From the NCBI RefSeq assembly GCF_000972845.2, contig NC_040028.1, positions 8,361,198-8,425,197 of the forward strand: a stretch of DNA of 64,000 bases. The letters are read 5' to 3'. The stretch comes from Larimichthys crocea (Eukaryota; Chordata; Actinopteri; Sciaenidae). Within the stretch, counting starts at the first letter, position 1. Each line of letters opens with the position of its first letter. Below are positions 22,020 to 33,164 of the stretch, in pieces. A program made the position numbers and the translations under genes. The notes under the pieces are model-generated. The model worked only from the letters and a program-made list of their open reading frames with translations, searched no databases and was not told where the DNA came from.

Positions 22020-22021
22020 AA

Positions 22022-22948
22022 ATGGAGAACTCCACTGAGATTGTTTCTTTTGTGCTGGCAGCCTATGGTAATGTTGGAGAGGTAAAGTACTTGTATTTCA
22101 TCATAATGCTGTTATGGTACCTTTCCATATGTGTGGCCAACACAGTTCTTATTGTGGTTATATATGTGGACAAAAGGTTGCATGAACCAATGTATATATT
22201 ACTATGTAATTTATTTGTGAATGAAATCAGTGGAAGCACATCTCTGTATCCTCTCATGCTCTCACAGATGTTTTCAGATACCCATGAAGTGACACTGCCA
22301 TGGTGTTTTCTGCAGATGTGTTATATCTATACATGTGCTTCTGTTGAGTTTTGCAGTTTAGCAGCCATGGCCTATGACAGACATGTAGCTATCTGTTATC
22401 CTTTACACTACAGTGTCATTATGAACACAGGGAGAGTATGTATCATCATTATGATTGTATGGATGTATTCATTTGTTAATTGTATATTCTCCTTTTCATT
22501 TGTTATCCGTTTGAGATTTTGTGGAAATGTCATTGACAAAGTGTTTTGTGACCACCACTTAGTCATTAAACTTGCATGTTCAGTTTCAGTACTTAACCAA
22601 ATGTCTGACCTGCTTTTTGCCTTTGTGACTATTGTTATCCCATTCACTTTCATTTCAGTCTCTTACATGAAGATTTTGGCTGTTTGTCTGAAAATGTCTA
22701 AAGAAAACAAGAAAAAAGCTGTCTCCACCTGCACACCACAGATTGTCTCACTATCAAACATGTTTGTCGGCTGCATTTTCCACTTTGTTGATTCCAGGTT
22801 TGATCAGGCCTATGTACCGGATAAAGTACGCATTATTTTATCTGTGTATCTCCTCATTGGCCAACCAATGGTCACCCCCTTTATGTATGGATTTAATCTA
22901 CCAAAGATAAAGGAATCATGTAAAAGATTTCTGTTTAATCGAAAATAA
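22022..22948 (+). CDS. odorant receptor (subfamily III), complete
   Basis: An intact single-exon OR of 308 residues, the second array member. It carries MENST at the N-terminus, LHEPMYIL at 53-60, MAYDRH at 116-121, CGNVIDKVFCDHH around ECL2, KAVSTCTPQ, and TPFMYG in TM7. Residues 260-266 read DQAYVPD, a signature not shared by the other clean copies. The first 100 residues are identical to those of 18405, while the C-terminal third differs more. Its 5' flank differs from the downstream paralogues by the 269-bp GT...AG segment. An error-rich copy of the same gene with the same QAYVPD signature appears at 29427-30335. Confidence 0.93.
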   Translation: MENSTEIVSFVLAAYGNVGEVKYLYFIIMLLWYLSICVANTVLIVVIYVDKRLHEPMYILLCNLFVNEISGSTSLYPLMLSQMFSDTHEVTLPWCFLQMCYIYTCASVEFCSLAAMAYDRHVAICYPLHYSVIMNTGRVCIIIMIVWMYSFVNCIFSFSFVIRLRFCGNVIDKVFCDHHLVIKLACSVSVLNQMSDLLFAFVTIVIPFTFISVSYMKILAVCLKMSKENKKKAVSTCTPQIVSLSNMFVGCIFHFVDSRFDQAYVPDKVRIILSVYLLIGQPMVTPFMYGFNLPKIKESCKRFLFNRK

Positions 22949-23889
22949 ATGTTTAATGCGAGCAGAGGTAGGGAGGGATTTAAAATCTATACTATAGTTG
23001 TGTTTGCAATCTTAAGAGTATGCACATATCAATTTGTGGAAAGGACTGGAGGAAAATAGTAAGAAATTACTTTGCGAAGTAAAGAAATATGGAAGGGGAA
23101 TGGTATATTGTTGTTATTGATTTTCTTTTCTTTGTCACATTACTGAGTATGGCTCATATTGTTGATTATCCGAGAAGAGGATGAACATAGTGGTTTAGTT
23201 GTGGGGATGGACCTGGGGCAGAGACTTCCAGTAAAATGTTCAAAATAAATTAAAGTCTGAAAATGACAGATTTGTCTCCATGTGTGGTTTAAGATGTGTA
23301 GACAAAAATAATCTATGAAGTTGCACAAAACCTATATGTGCAAAAAAATAAGTGTGCAAGTCAGAGTTTGCTTTTATTTTATTTCATGTACTGCATTAAT
23401 GCTATACAATCACTGATTTCTCCTTAACTCCTGCGATGATGAACTTTCAGTAAAGTAAATGTGCTGTTCAAGCTTCTCACAGGCAGAACAACATATTACA
23501 GCCAAAGAGACATTAATATAAATGGATGGCAATATTTTATTATGGTAACTTTCATTGTATCATTCTAGCAAAGTATAATTGTACTATGACTTTTAATATG
23601 GCAATGCATTTAGAATCGATATATAGATTAATTTCCCAGCTTACATGCTGCTCATCGCAAATGAATACTTTCTTTACTCATAAAGCACCAATACGTATAG
23701 TATGAAAATATCAGACGTTGGTGAGTTAAAGTTTCTGTTGCAAAAAATTATGCTTTCTGACAAAGTAAATTCAACAGAGATTTTTTTCCCCTTATTTAGT
23801 CCTTAAAAAACAGCTGTCTTGAAGCCTGTTTTTAATATTTTACCAATTCGATGCAGTTTGTAAAAGCTAAACACGATAAGCATGTTAGG

Positions 23890-23925
23890 ATGCTAACGCG
23901 CTCCTCTATATTAGCGCGTTAGCAT
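23890..23925. repeat. 13-bp perfect inverted repeat
   Basis: Arms ATGCTAACGCGCT (23890-23902) and AGCGCGTTAGCAT (23913-23925) flank a 10-base spacer. GCTAACGCG-type words are common in fish repeats, so this is probably the edge of an old element rather than a regulatory hairpin. Confidence 0.6.
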
Positions 23926-24129
23926 GCTTGCGACATTGGTATAGCTCTCAGGGTGGTAGCAGTCAAATTTCTGTATATTGGTGGTGTGTTTGGTATTGTT
24001 AGCTAAGACCTGAAGCTAAAACCACCTCAGTATGTATGAGCTTTGACACGAGGCCACAGCCGACTGAATCACAGCTGTGCTGATATTTAGTACAACAGCA
24101 CTCCATCTTATGTGATATTGCTTTATAAT

Positions 24130-24325
24130 AAGCTAGTCAAGAGCATCCATAAAACACACAAACATTTAATTATTTACTAGGCACATCTATACTGCTGATA
24201 TAGTGCATCAGAAATCATTGTGTTTTTATGAGTGTGGTTATAAACCCTCATAAATGCATTATAGTTCACTATGAATGCGGCCCATGACGCAATATAGATG
24301 TGGTCTTCATAGAAAGTATTACCAC
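24130..24325 (-). repeat. unclassified interspersed repeat, inverse copy of 5588-5768
   Basis: It aligns in reverse complement with 5588-5768, sharing GGTAATACTTTCTATGAAG, ACTCATAAA and GGATGCTCTTGACTAG blocks. An error-laden copy recurs near 31500-31710 in the low-quality block. Confidence 0.6.
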
Positions 24326-24883
24326 AGTTTCTTATAAATGTTTTATACTCTAACAGTCATCATCTTTATGATGCCCATATTGCCACCTACATAGTCTTAT
24401 TAACATGTATTAATGTTAATAAGCATCTTATAAAAACTCTTACTAACATATTACAAGCACAGATTTAAAAAAAGAATAAAACAGGTAACTGGAAAAAAGT
24501 AATATATGGTTGACAAAGGTAAACTCAGACTGTAAACTGTACATGAATGAAAAGTTTTTTTTAAAGAAAGTTGTTTTAGCTTGCATTAGCAGCTCAGCCT
24601 AGTAGCATAGTCCAACCCACCAGTTTGTTCAACAACTGTATAAAATTCAGCTGAGGCTTTTGTCTTGTTCAGTTGTGAGGGCAGCAGCAGTCACCTGAAG
24701 GCGTTCTTATCTGAGATAATAGTGATGTTGGATCATATTTGTAAAATGTGAATTTTGATTTATGTTCATATATAGACACAGGTAACTGAAGACACACATC
24801 AAGTGTGCTGATCTTTTGTTGTTCTGTGACCATAGTCCATTCAGTTTTGCAACTTTGAACAGTGTGGTGGTGTGCACAGAGAA

Positions 24884-25813
24884 ATGGAGAACTCCACTGA
24901 GATTGTGTCTTTTGTGCTGGCAGCCTATGGTAATGTTGGAGAGTTCAAATATCTGTATTTCATCATAATGCTGGTATGGTACCTTTCCATATGTGCGGCC
25001 AACATAGTTCTTATTGTGGTCATATATGTGGACAAAAGGTTGCATGAACCAATGTATATATTACTATGTAATTTATTTGTGAATGAAATCGGTGGCAGCA
25101 CATCTCTGTATCCTCTCATGCTCTCACAGATGTTTTCAGATACCCATGAAGTGACACTGCCATGGTGTTTTCTGCAGATGTGTTATATCTATACATGTGC
25201 TTCTGTTGAGTTTTGCAGTTTAGCAGCCATGGCCTACGACAGATATGTAGCTATCTGTGATCCTTTACACTACAGTGTCATTATGAACACAGGGAGAGTA
25301 TGTATCATCATTCTGATTGTATGGATGTATTCATTTGTTAATTGTATATTCTCTTTTTCATTAGTCATCCGTTTAAGATTTTGTGGAAATGTCATTGACA
25401 AAGTGTTTTGTCACCACCACTTAGTCATTAAACTTGCATGTTCAGCTTCAGTGCTTAACCAAATGTCTGACCTGCTTTTTGCCTTTATGACTATTGTTAT
25501 CCCATTCACTTTCATTTCAGTCTCTTACATGAAGATTTTGGCTGTTTGTCTGAAAACATGTAAAGAAAACAAGCAAAAAGCTGTCTCCACCTGCACACCA
25601 CAGATTGTCTCACTATCAAACTTGTTTGTTGGAGCTATATTCCACATTATTATTGATTCCAGGCTTGATGTGCCCAATGTACCGGATAAAGTGCGCATTA
25701 TTTTATCTATGTATCTCCTCCTTTGCCAACCAATGATCACCCCCTTTATGTATGGATTCAATCTTCCAAAGATAAAGGAATCATGTAAAAGATATCTGTT
25801 TAATCGAAAATAA
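24884..25813 (+). CDS. odorant receptor (subfamily III), complete
   Basis: An intact single-exon OR of 309 residues, the third array member. The start is the ATG at 24884; the frame opens slightly upstream but without another ATG. MAYDRY is canonical here (TAT codon), unlike 18405 and 22022. TM7 again reads TPFMYG. ECL2 has CHHH in place of CDHH. One extra isoleucine (HIIIDSRLD) explains the length of 309 rather than 308. KTCKENKQKAV in loop 3 is diagnostic. The 5' flank lacks the 269-bp segment found before 22022. A noisy second reading of this gene with the same KTCKE and HIIID traits is at 32260-33164. Confidence 0.93.
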   Translation: MENSTEIVSFVLAAYGNVGEFKYLYFIIMLVWYLSICAANIVLIVVIYVDKRLHEPMYILLCNLFVNEIGGSTSLYPLMLSQMFSDTHEVTLPWCFLQMCYIYTCASVEFCSLAAMAYDRYVAICDPLHYSVIMNTGRVCIIILIVWMYSFVNCIFSFSLVIRLRFCGNVIDKVFCHHHLVIKLACSASVLNQMSDLLFAFMTIVIPFTFISVSYMKILAVCLKTCKENKQKAVSTCTPQIVSLSNLFVGAIFHIIIDSRLDVPNVPDKVRIILSMYLLLCQPMITPFMYGFNLPKIKESCKRYLFNRK

Positions 25814-28662
25814 ATGTTTAAAGCAAGTAGGAGTGTCTCTGCTCTGTTAAAAATTATATATTTGTCTCCAGGGTGTGGTTTATAATCTATGGACAAAAAG
25901 AACCTAGAAGGCTGGACAAATTTCATGTTTATATAATGCAAACCTGTTTTGTGACATGGATATTTTACTACACCTCTTAGGTTGAGGAGAAAAGTACTTT
26001 GAATGGTCAGTAGATTAAAAAAATATGAAAAATGAAATATAAACTAATAACTAAATAAAATTAAAAATAGCACAAGACAACACATCAGATGTTGAAACTG
26101 AGGAATTATATTGTTTTGGGAATTTTTTGAAGTTGATGCCAGCAACACTTTTCTAAAAAAAAGGTTGGGACAGGGTCATGTTTTCTCTGGTTCTATGTTG
26201 CATTTCACTTGCTTAACAGTTTCTCCTTTGTCATATTTTTTGTTTCATAATGCAACGAACATTTTCAAAATGTGACAAGTCATTACTGCAGGCAGGCCAG
26301 TTTAACATACAAGCTCTTTTACTACAGAGTCATGCTGTTATAATACGTGCAAAATGTGGTTTGGTATCATCTTGCTGAAATAAACAAGGCCGCCCCTGAA
26401 AAACTTAATGTCTGCTTGGCAACCTATGTTGTTTCAAAACCTCTATATATTGTTCAGAAACTATTGTGCCTGACCTGTAGCTAATGTTGGCTTTTGAATG
26501 GTGTGCTGATAACAAGTCATGGGAACATGGAGTCACATCTTGTGATATTTGTGAATCTAACAAAAGACTCTTGAGTAAACAGTGTTTCTACAAGATAATA
26601 GCACTATGCTCTAGAATGCATTAGTACTAACACTAATTACACTTCAGGTGATCTGTTTAAAATGGACAGACTGCAACGCCCAAGCACCTGCAAACTGGTA
26701 CAGAGGCGTGTGCCTCCTGAAACTTTTAAACATCTGTTATTATTCATGATGATAGAGTTTGTATAAGACAAAATAATTTATATAATATCCTTGTTACCTA
26801 CCAGGTAAATGTATGAAATCATAGAACAAAAGGGTAAAGCAGTTTGACAAAGTAAATGTAACAGACTGAATAATATGAAGTTAAAGTTATGATCTAAATC
26901 AGATTAGGCTGAGATGAGGTGGTCAACAAGTCAACTGTGTGTATTTCTAGTTTTGGCCACCAGAGGTCAGTATCAGACCTGAATAAGCACTGTTGTTTTC
27001 TAATAGTATAGTATAGTTTTGTAATATCTTGCTTGTATTTTTTCCATTGTGTTCATGCACTTATGCCAGTTGTGCTCAAAAAATCCAAGTGAAGTGATGC
27101 AGTGATCAAAACGGCAAATGAATTTTTGTAACTTTCACTTAGTTTCATACAACCACAATCATGTAGAAAGCACAAGTACAAGTTCAGATGTTTACTCTCA
27201 GTATTCTTCATCTTGTTCTAATGAAGATAAATCATTTTCTGTATTGGTTCATTTACAGTGTAATTAAGAAAAGTTACATACTCCAGTTTGTTGTGTATCA
27301 AGTTTGGATTTGATTCAAGTACAAGTAACACAATGTCAGTGGAACATGAAACTGACTAATGGATGAACGTCTTGTTTCTAACAATTGAATCAAACAATGG
27401 AGAAAGAATACTATTAGTAAATGCAACAGAATGATTAATAAAGAGGTAATATCCTGAAACAGCAAGCTAACAGACTAGCTATTGCATGTATCTTCCAGCA
27501 GTGGTCAGAGTCAGACCAGAGAGTGTTCATGTGTTCCTTTTAAGGGGAATTTTATTCATCAAGTCTGTATGGACTTGTATAAAGCCTTTTCTGGACCCAG
27601 AGCATTGACTGTATATAAAGATGTTTAAAGAGTCCAAAGGGAGCTGCACAAAGTTTGATAAAATCTTTTTGGTTGGATTTTTGGTTCTGCTGCATCCATT
27701 TTGATACTTTTCCCTACAGTGTTATAGGAGGTCAATTTAAAATCAGTGGAGAAAGTTTTTAAGATTTATTTCAAGTGTCACAGTTTGTGTTGTTATGATT
27801 TGGATTGTTTCACATTTGAGTCAAGCAGCGGAGACCCATTCAGATGCCAGAGTTTCAGAATCAGCCACCAGTAACTCACATGTGCTCTGCTAAAATAAAT
27901 AAATAAAAATAATTTCAAAACAATATTGAAAACTAATGCACCAAATAAGATTTAATGTATACATTTCCAATGGGCGATCCAGCTTAACCCAAGGTCTTAT
28001 TCAGAAGTAATGTGTTGGCTTTGAAACACCAACAACATAGCTCTCAGGGTGGTAGCAGTCAAATTTCTGTGTATTGGTGGTGTGTTTGGTATGTTTGCTC
28101 ATATTACCACCTATATAGTATTATTAACATGTATTAATGTTAATAAGCATCTTATAAAACCCTTACTAACATTTTACAAGCACAGATTTAAAAAAAAATA
28201 AAACAGGTAACTGGAAAAAAGTAATATTTGTTTGACAAGGGTAAAGTCAGATTGTAAACTGTACATGAATGAAAAGTTGTTTTAGCTTGCATTAGCAGCT
28301 CAGCCTAGTAGCATAGTCCAACCCACCAGTTTGTTCAACAACTGTATAAAATTCAGCTGAGGCTTTTGTCTTGTTCAGTTGTGAGGGTGGCAGCAGTCAC
28401 CTGAAGGCGTTCTTGTCTGAGATAACAGTGATGTTGGATCATATTTGTAAAATGTAAATTTTGATTTATGTTCATATAATTGACACAGGTGACTGAAGAC
28501 ACACATCAAGTGTGCTGAGAAGAGGAAATCAGATGTCACAGGGCCATTCTTTTGATTTTTTAAAAGGTTATTATAATTCATTATCCATGATCTTTTGTTG
28601 TTCTGTGACCATAATCCATTCAGTTTTGCAACATTGAACAGTGTGGTGGTGTGCACAGAGAA
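25814..28662. other. intergenic stretch between OR array members
   Basis: About 2.8 kb of AT-rich sequence with no supported gene. Sections recur elsewhere in the array: 27650-28020 is homologous to 45632-46010, and 28020-28660 to 24360-24883 and to the flank of 44621. A degraded second reading of the whole stretch is at about 33170-36090. Confidence 0.5.
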
Positions 28663-29343
28663 ATGGAGAACTCCACTGAGATTGTGTCTTTTGTGCTGGC
28701 AGCCTATGGTAATGTTGGAGAGTTAAAATATCTGTATTTCATCATAATGCTGGTATGGTACCTTTCCATATGTGCGGCCAACATAGTTCTTATTGTGGTC
28801 ATATATGTGGACAAAAGGTTGCATGAACCAATGTATATATTACTATGTAATTTATTTGTGAATGAAATCGGTGGCAGCACATCTCTGTATCCTCTCATGC
28901 TCTCACAGATGTTTTCAGATACCCATGAAGTGACACTGCCATTGTGTTTTCTGCAGATGTGTTATATCTATACATGTGCTTCTGTTGAGTTTTGCAGTTT
29001 AGCAGCCATGGCCTACGACAGATATGTAGCTATCTGTGATCCTTTACACTACAGTGTCATTATGAACACAGGGAGAGTATGTATCATCATTATGATTGTA
29101 TGGATGTATTCATTTGTTAATTGTATATTCTCTTTTTCATTAGTCATCCGTTTAAGATTTTGTGGAAATGTCATTGACAAAGTGTTTTGTCACCACCACT
29201 TAGTCATTAAACTTGCATGTTCAGCTTCAGTGCTTGACCAAATGTCTGACCTGCTTTTTGCCTTTATGACTATTGTTATCCCATTCACTTTCATTTCAGT
29301 CTCTTACATGAAGATTTTGGCTGTTTGTCTGAAAACCCAATAA
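28663..29343 (+). CDS. odorant receptor (subfamily III), truncated at an apparent assembly junction
   Basis: The fourth array member. From the ATG at 28663 the frame is clean and matches 24884 through TM1-TM5 (LHEPMYIL, MAYDRY, CHHHLVIKLACSAS, and VSYMKILAVCLKT). It then ends abruptly as KTQ-stop at 29341-29343. The coding sequence stops matching its paralogues at about 29336 (CTGAAAAC) and the next bases belong to a different, error-rich sequence. TM6, TM7 and the C-tail are therefore missing by a join rather than by a point mutation. The noisy copy at 36101-37067 follows the same upstream flank and continues to a normal OR C-terminus, so the real gene is probably complete. Confidence 0.75.
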   Translation: MENSTEIVSFVLAAYGNVGELKYLYFIIMLVWYLSICAANIVLIVVIYVDKRLHEPMYILLCNLFVNEIGGSTSLYPLMLSQMFSDTHEVTLPLCFLQMCYIYTCASVEFCSLAAMAYDRYVAICDPLHYSVIMNTGRVCIIIMIVWMYSFVNCIFSFSLVIRLRFCGNVIDKVFCHHHLVIKLACSASVLDQMSDLLFAFMTIVIPFTFISVSYMKILAVCLKTQ

Positions 29344-29426
29344 ACCAAAATTAAAAAAAAATATAATATATACAATACCATTTTGATCTAGTTTAGCTGC
29401 TAACCACTGGTTTAACAGAATAAAGC

Positions 29427-30335
29427 AAGGAGAACTCCACGAGTTGTGTCTTGTTGCTGGCATGCCTATGGTCTATGGTGGAGAGTTACAATACCTGTAT
29501 TTCATCATATATGCTGTGTAGGTACCTTCCATGATGGTGCGCCAAACATAGTGCTTATTGTGGTCATATCTGTGACAAAATGGTGAGGAACTACTGTATA
29601 TATCACTATGTAATTATTTGTGAATGAAATCGGTGGCAGAAATTCACTGTATCCTTCATGCTCTCACAGAGGTTTTTCAGATACATGAAGTGACACTGTC
29701 CCTGTTTTGCTGCAGATGTGTTATATCGATACATGTGCTTCGTTGAGTTGTCCGTTTAGCAGCATGGCCTATGACAGACAGGCTAGCTATCTGGTTAATC
29801 CTTTACACTCAGTGTCATATGAACACAGGGGCGTTATGTCTCAATAGAGTTGTGATGTATTCATTTGTTAATTTATATTCTCCTTCATTTGTTATCCGTT
29901 GAGAATTTTGTGGACAATTCATTGACAAGGTTGTGACACCAATAGTCATCTAAACGCATGTCAGTTTCAGTACTTAACCAAATGTCTGACCTGCTTTTTG
30001 CCTTTGTACTATGATCCACATTCCCTTCATTCATTCTCTTACATGAAGATTTGGATGTTTGTCCTGAACATGTCTAAAGAAAACAAGCAAAAAGCTGTAT
30101 CCACCCTGCACACACAGTTGTCTCCACTAATCACAAATGTTGTCGGCGCATGTTCACATCTTTTGTTGATCCCAGGTTTGATTCAGGCCTATGTACCGGA
30201 TAAAGTACGCATTATTTAGCTCTGTGTATTCCTTCATGGTCAACCCATGGTCACCCCGTATGTAGGATTTCCTCTACCCACAAGATTAAAGGCTCAGGTA
30301 AAAAGATTTCTCTCCCCGTTTAATCGAACATTATA
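29427..30335 (+). pseudogene. noisy OR copy A (mirrors 22022-22948)
   Basis: OR homology runs the full length but has many frameshifts and a lost ATG (GGAGAACTCC without AT). The diagnostic CAGGCCTATGTACCGG (QAYVP) of the 22022 gene is kept, and the 3' flank matches 22950 onward. Probably the same gene sequenced badly, not a separate pseudogene. Confidence 0.75.
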
Positions 30336-32259
30336 AATAGTTAGGCGAGGAGAGGTTAGGGAGGGGATTTAAAAATACCCCAATCTATACTAATATGTTT
30401 GGTTGCAATCTTAAGAGGATGCACAATATCAATTTGGTGGAAAGGACGGAGGAAAATAGAAGAAATTACTGTGCGAAAGTCCAAGAACATAGGAAGGGGA
30501 ATGGTATATTGTTGTAGGATTTACTTTCTTTGTGCACATTGGTCGGAGTTATGGCTAATATTGTTGATTATCCGCGACGCGGATAAATAGTGGTCTAGGT
30601 TGGGGATGGACCTGGGGCATGAGACTTCCCGTAAACTGTTCAAAATAAATTAAAGTCTGGCAAATGTACAGATGTCTCCCTGTGGTTTAAGATGTGTAGA
30701 CCAAAAAAATCTATGAAGTGCACCAAACACCTCTATGTGGCAAAACAACAAAAGTGATGCAAGTCAGCGTTGTCGCTTTATTTTATTCATGACTGCTTTA
30801 ATGTAACAAATGCTTCTCCTTAACTCGCGATGATTAACCTTCACGTTTAAAGTAAATGTGCCTGTTCAAGCTTCTCCAGGCAGAAACATATTACAGGCCA
30901 AGAGACATTAATATCAATGGCGCAATATTATTATGGTAATCTTCCATGTATCATTCTCGCAAAGTATATTTACTATGACTTTGAATATCGGGACAATGCA
31001 TTTAGAAAACGATAATAGATTAATCCAGATTACTGCTGCTCATCGCAAATTGAATACTTTTCTTTACTCATAAGCACCAATCCGAGTAGTATGAAAATAT
31101 CAGACGTGGGAGTCAAGTTTCTGTTGCCAAAAATCTGCTTCGACAAAGTAAATTCAACAGAGATTTTTTTTTCCTTATTCTAGTCCTTAAAATAACAGCG
31201 GTCTTGAGCCTGTTTTTAAATTATTTTACCAATTCGATGCAGTTTTTAAAACCTAACCACGATAGTCTGTTAGGATGCTAACGCGCTCTCTATATTAGCG
31301 GCTGTTAGCAGCGTTGCGACCTGGTATAGCTCTCATGGTGGTAGCAGTCAAATTATTGTGTTTGGTGTGTGTTTGGTTATTGTTAGCTAAGACCTTGCGC
31401 TTAAAAACTTCACCCAGTGTATGAGCTTGACACGAGGCTCCACAGCCGGACTGATATACACGCTGTGCGATTATTTAGACAACAGCACTCTCATCTTATG
31501 GGATAGGTGCTCTAATAAAGCTAGTCAAGAGCCTCATATAAACACACAAACATGTAATTATTACTAGGCACATCTCTACTGGCGATATATGATCAGACCT
31601 TTCATTGTGTCTATGAGTGTGTTATAAGACCCCATAAGATCATTATAGTTCACTATGAAGGGCCCAGGACGCCTATAGATTGGTTTCATAGAAAGTAATA
31701 CCAAAGCTTTCTTCTAAACTGTTTTATACTCTAATAGTCCATCATCTTATGATGCCTATGCCACCTCCATCGTTATTAAAACCTGTATTCATGTAATAAG
31801 CATCTATAAATCAACTCTTACTAACATATTACAAGCACAGATTTAAAATAAAAGTAATAAACAGGTTAAACTGGAAAAACGTTTTTTAATCTATGGTTGA
31901 CAAAGGTAAACTCAGACGTAAATGTACATGAAGAAAGTTTTTTAAAGATAAAGTTGTTTTAGTTGCATTAGCCGCTCAGCCTAGTAGCCATTAGCCAAGA
32001 TCCCACCAGTTTGTTCACAACTGTATTAAACATTCAGCTGCGGCTTTGTCTGTTCGTTTGAGGTCCAGCAGCAGTCACTGAAGGCGTTCTTTCTGATGAT
32101 AATAGTGATGTGGCTCATATTTGTAAAATGTGAATTTTATTATGTTCATAATAGCCAGGTAACTGAAGACACCATCTAAGTGTGCTGATTTGTTGTTATT
32201 GTGACAATATGTCCATTTCAGTTTTGCAACTTGAACAGTGTGGTGGTGTGCACAGGAAT

Positions 32260-33164
32260 ATGGAGAAACTTCCACTGAGATTGGTTTGTGCTGGCATGCC
32301 TATGGTAATGTTGGAGAGTTAAAGTACCTGTAGTTATTAAGCTGGATGTTACCTCCATATGTGCGGCCAAATAGTTCTTTTGTGGTCAATTATATGTGGA
32401 CAAAAGGTTGCATGAACTCAATTTATTATACTATGTAATTTATTGTGAATGAAATCGGTGGCAGCAATTCTGTATCCTCTCATGCGCCTCCCAGATTGTT
32501 TTCAAGATACACAGATGACATGCCATGTGTTTCGCCAGATGTGTTAATCATACATGTGCTTCTGTTGAGTTTTGCAGTTAGCAGCATGGCCTACGAAGAT
32601 ATGTAGCATCTGGATCCTTCTACACTACAGTGTCATTATGAAACAGGGAGGTAGACATCATTCTGATTGTAGGATGTATTCATGTTATATTGTATATTCT
32701 CTTTTCTATTAGTCATCCGTTAAAGATTTGTTGGAAAATGCATGACAAAGTGTTTTGTCACCACCATTTTATGGCATAAACGGCGTTTCAGCTTCCAGGC
32801 TTGACCACTAAAATGTGACCTGCTTTTGCCTTATGACATTTTATCCAGTCACTTTCATTCAGTCTCTTACATGAAGCTTTAGCTGTTGTCTTGAAAACTT
32901 GTAAAAGAAAACAGGCAAAAAGCTGTCTTCCACCTGCACACCACAGATTCCACTATCAAAACTTGTTTGTGTGAGGCTATATTTCCACAGTTGTATTGAT
33001 TTTCCAGTCTGAGGGCCCATGTCCGGAAAAGTGCCGCTATCTCTTTTATCTATGTATCTCCTTTTTTCCTCCCCTTTCTTTGCCAACCAATGTATACCCC
33101 CTTATGTAGGATTCAATTCCAACGATAACGGGATCATGTAAAAAGATATCTGTTTACCGACAAA
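32260..33164 (+). pseudogene. noisy OR copy B (mirrors 24884-25813)
   Basis: Full-length OR homology broken by frequent indels. It retains the ACTTGTAAAAGAAAAC (KTCKE) region and the longer HIIID region of the 24884 gene. Both flanks match those of 24884. Interpreted as an error-rich duplicate reading. Confidence 0.72.

Larger units (their letters stand above)
22949..24883. other. intergenic stretch between OR array members
   Basis: AT-rich, with a short perfect hairpin at 23890-23925 and an interspersed repeat at 24130-24325. The part from 24360 to 24883 is homologous to the flank before 28663 and belongs to the tandem unit. No gene seen. Confidence 0.5.
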
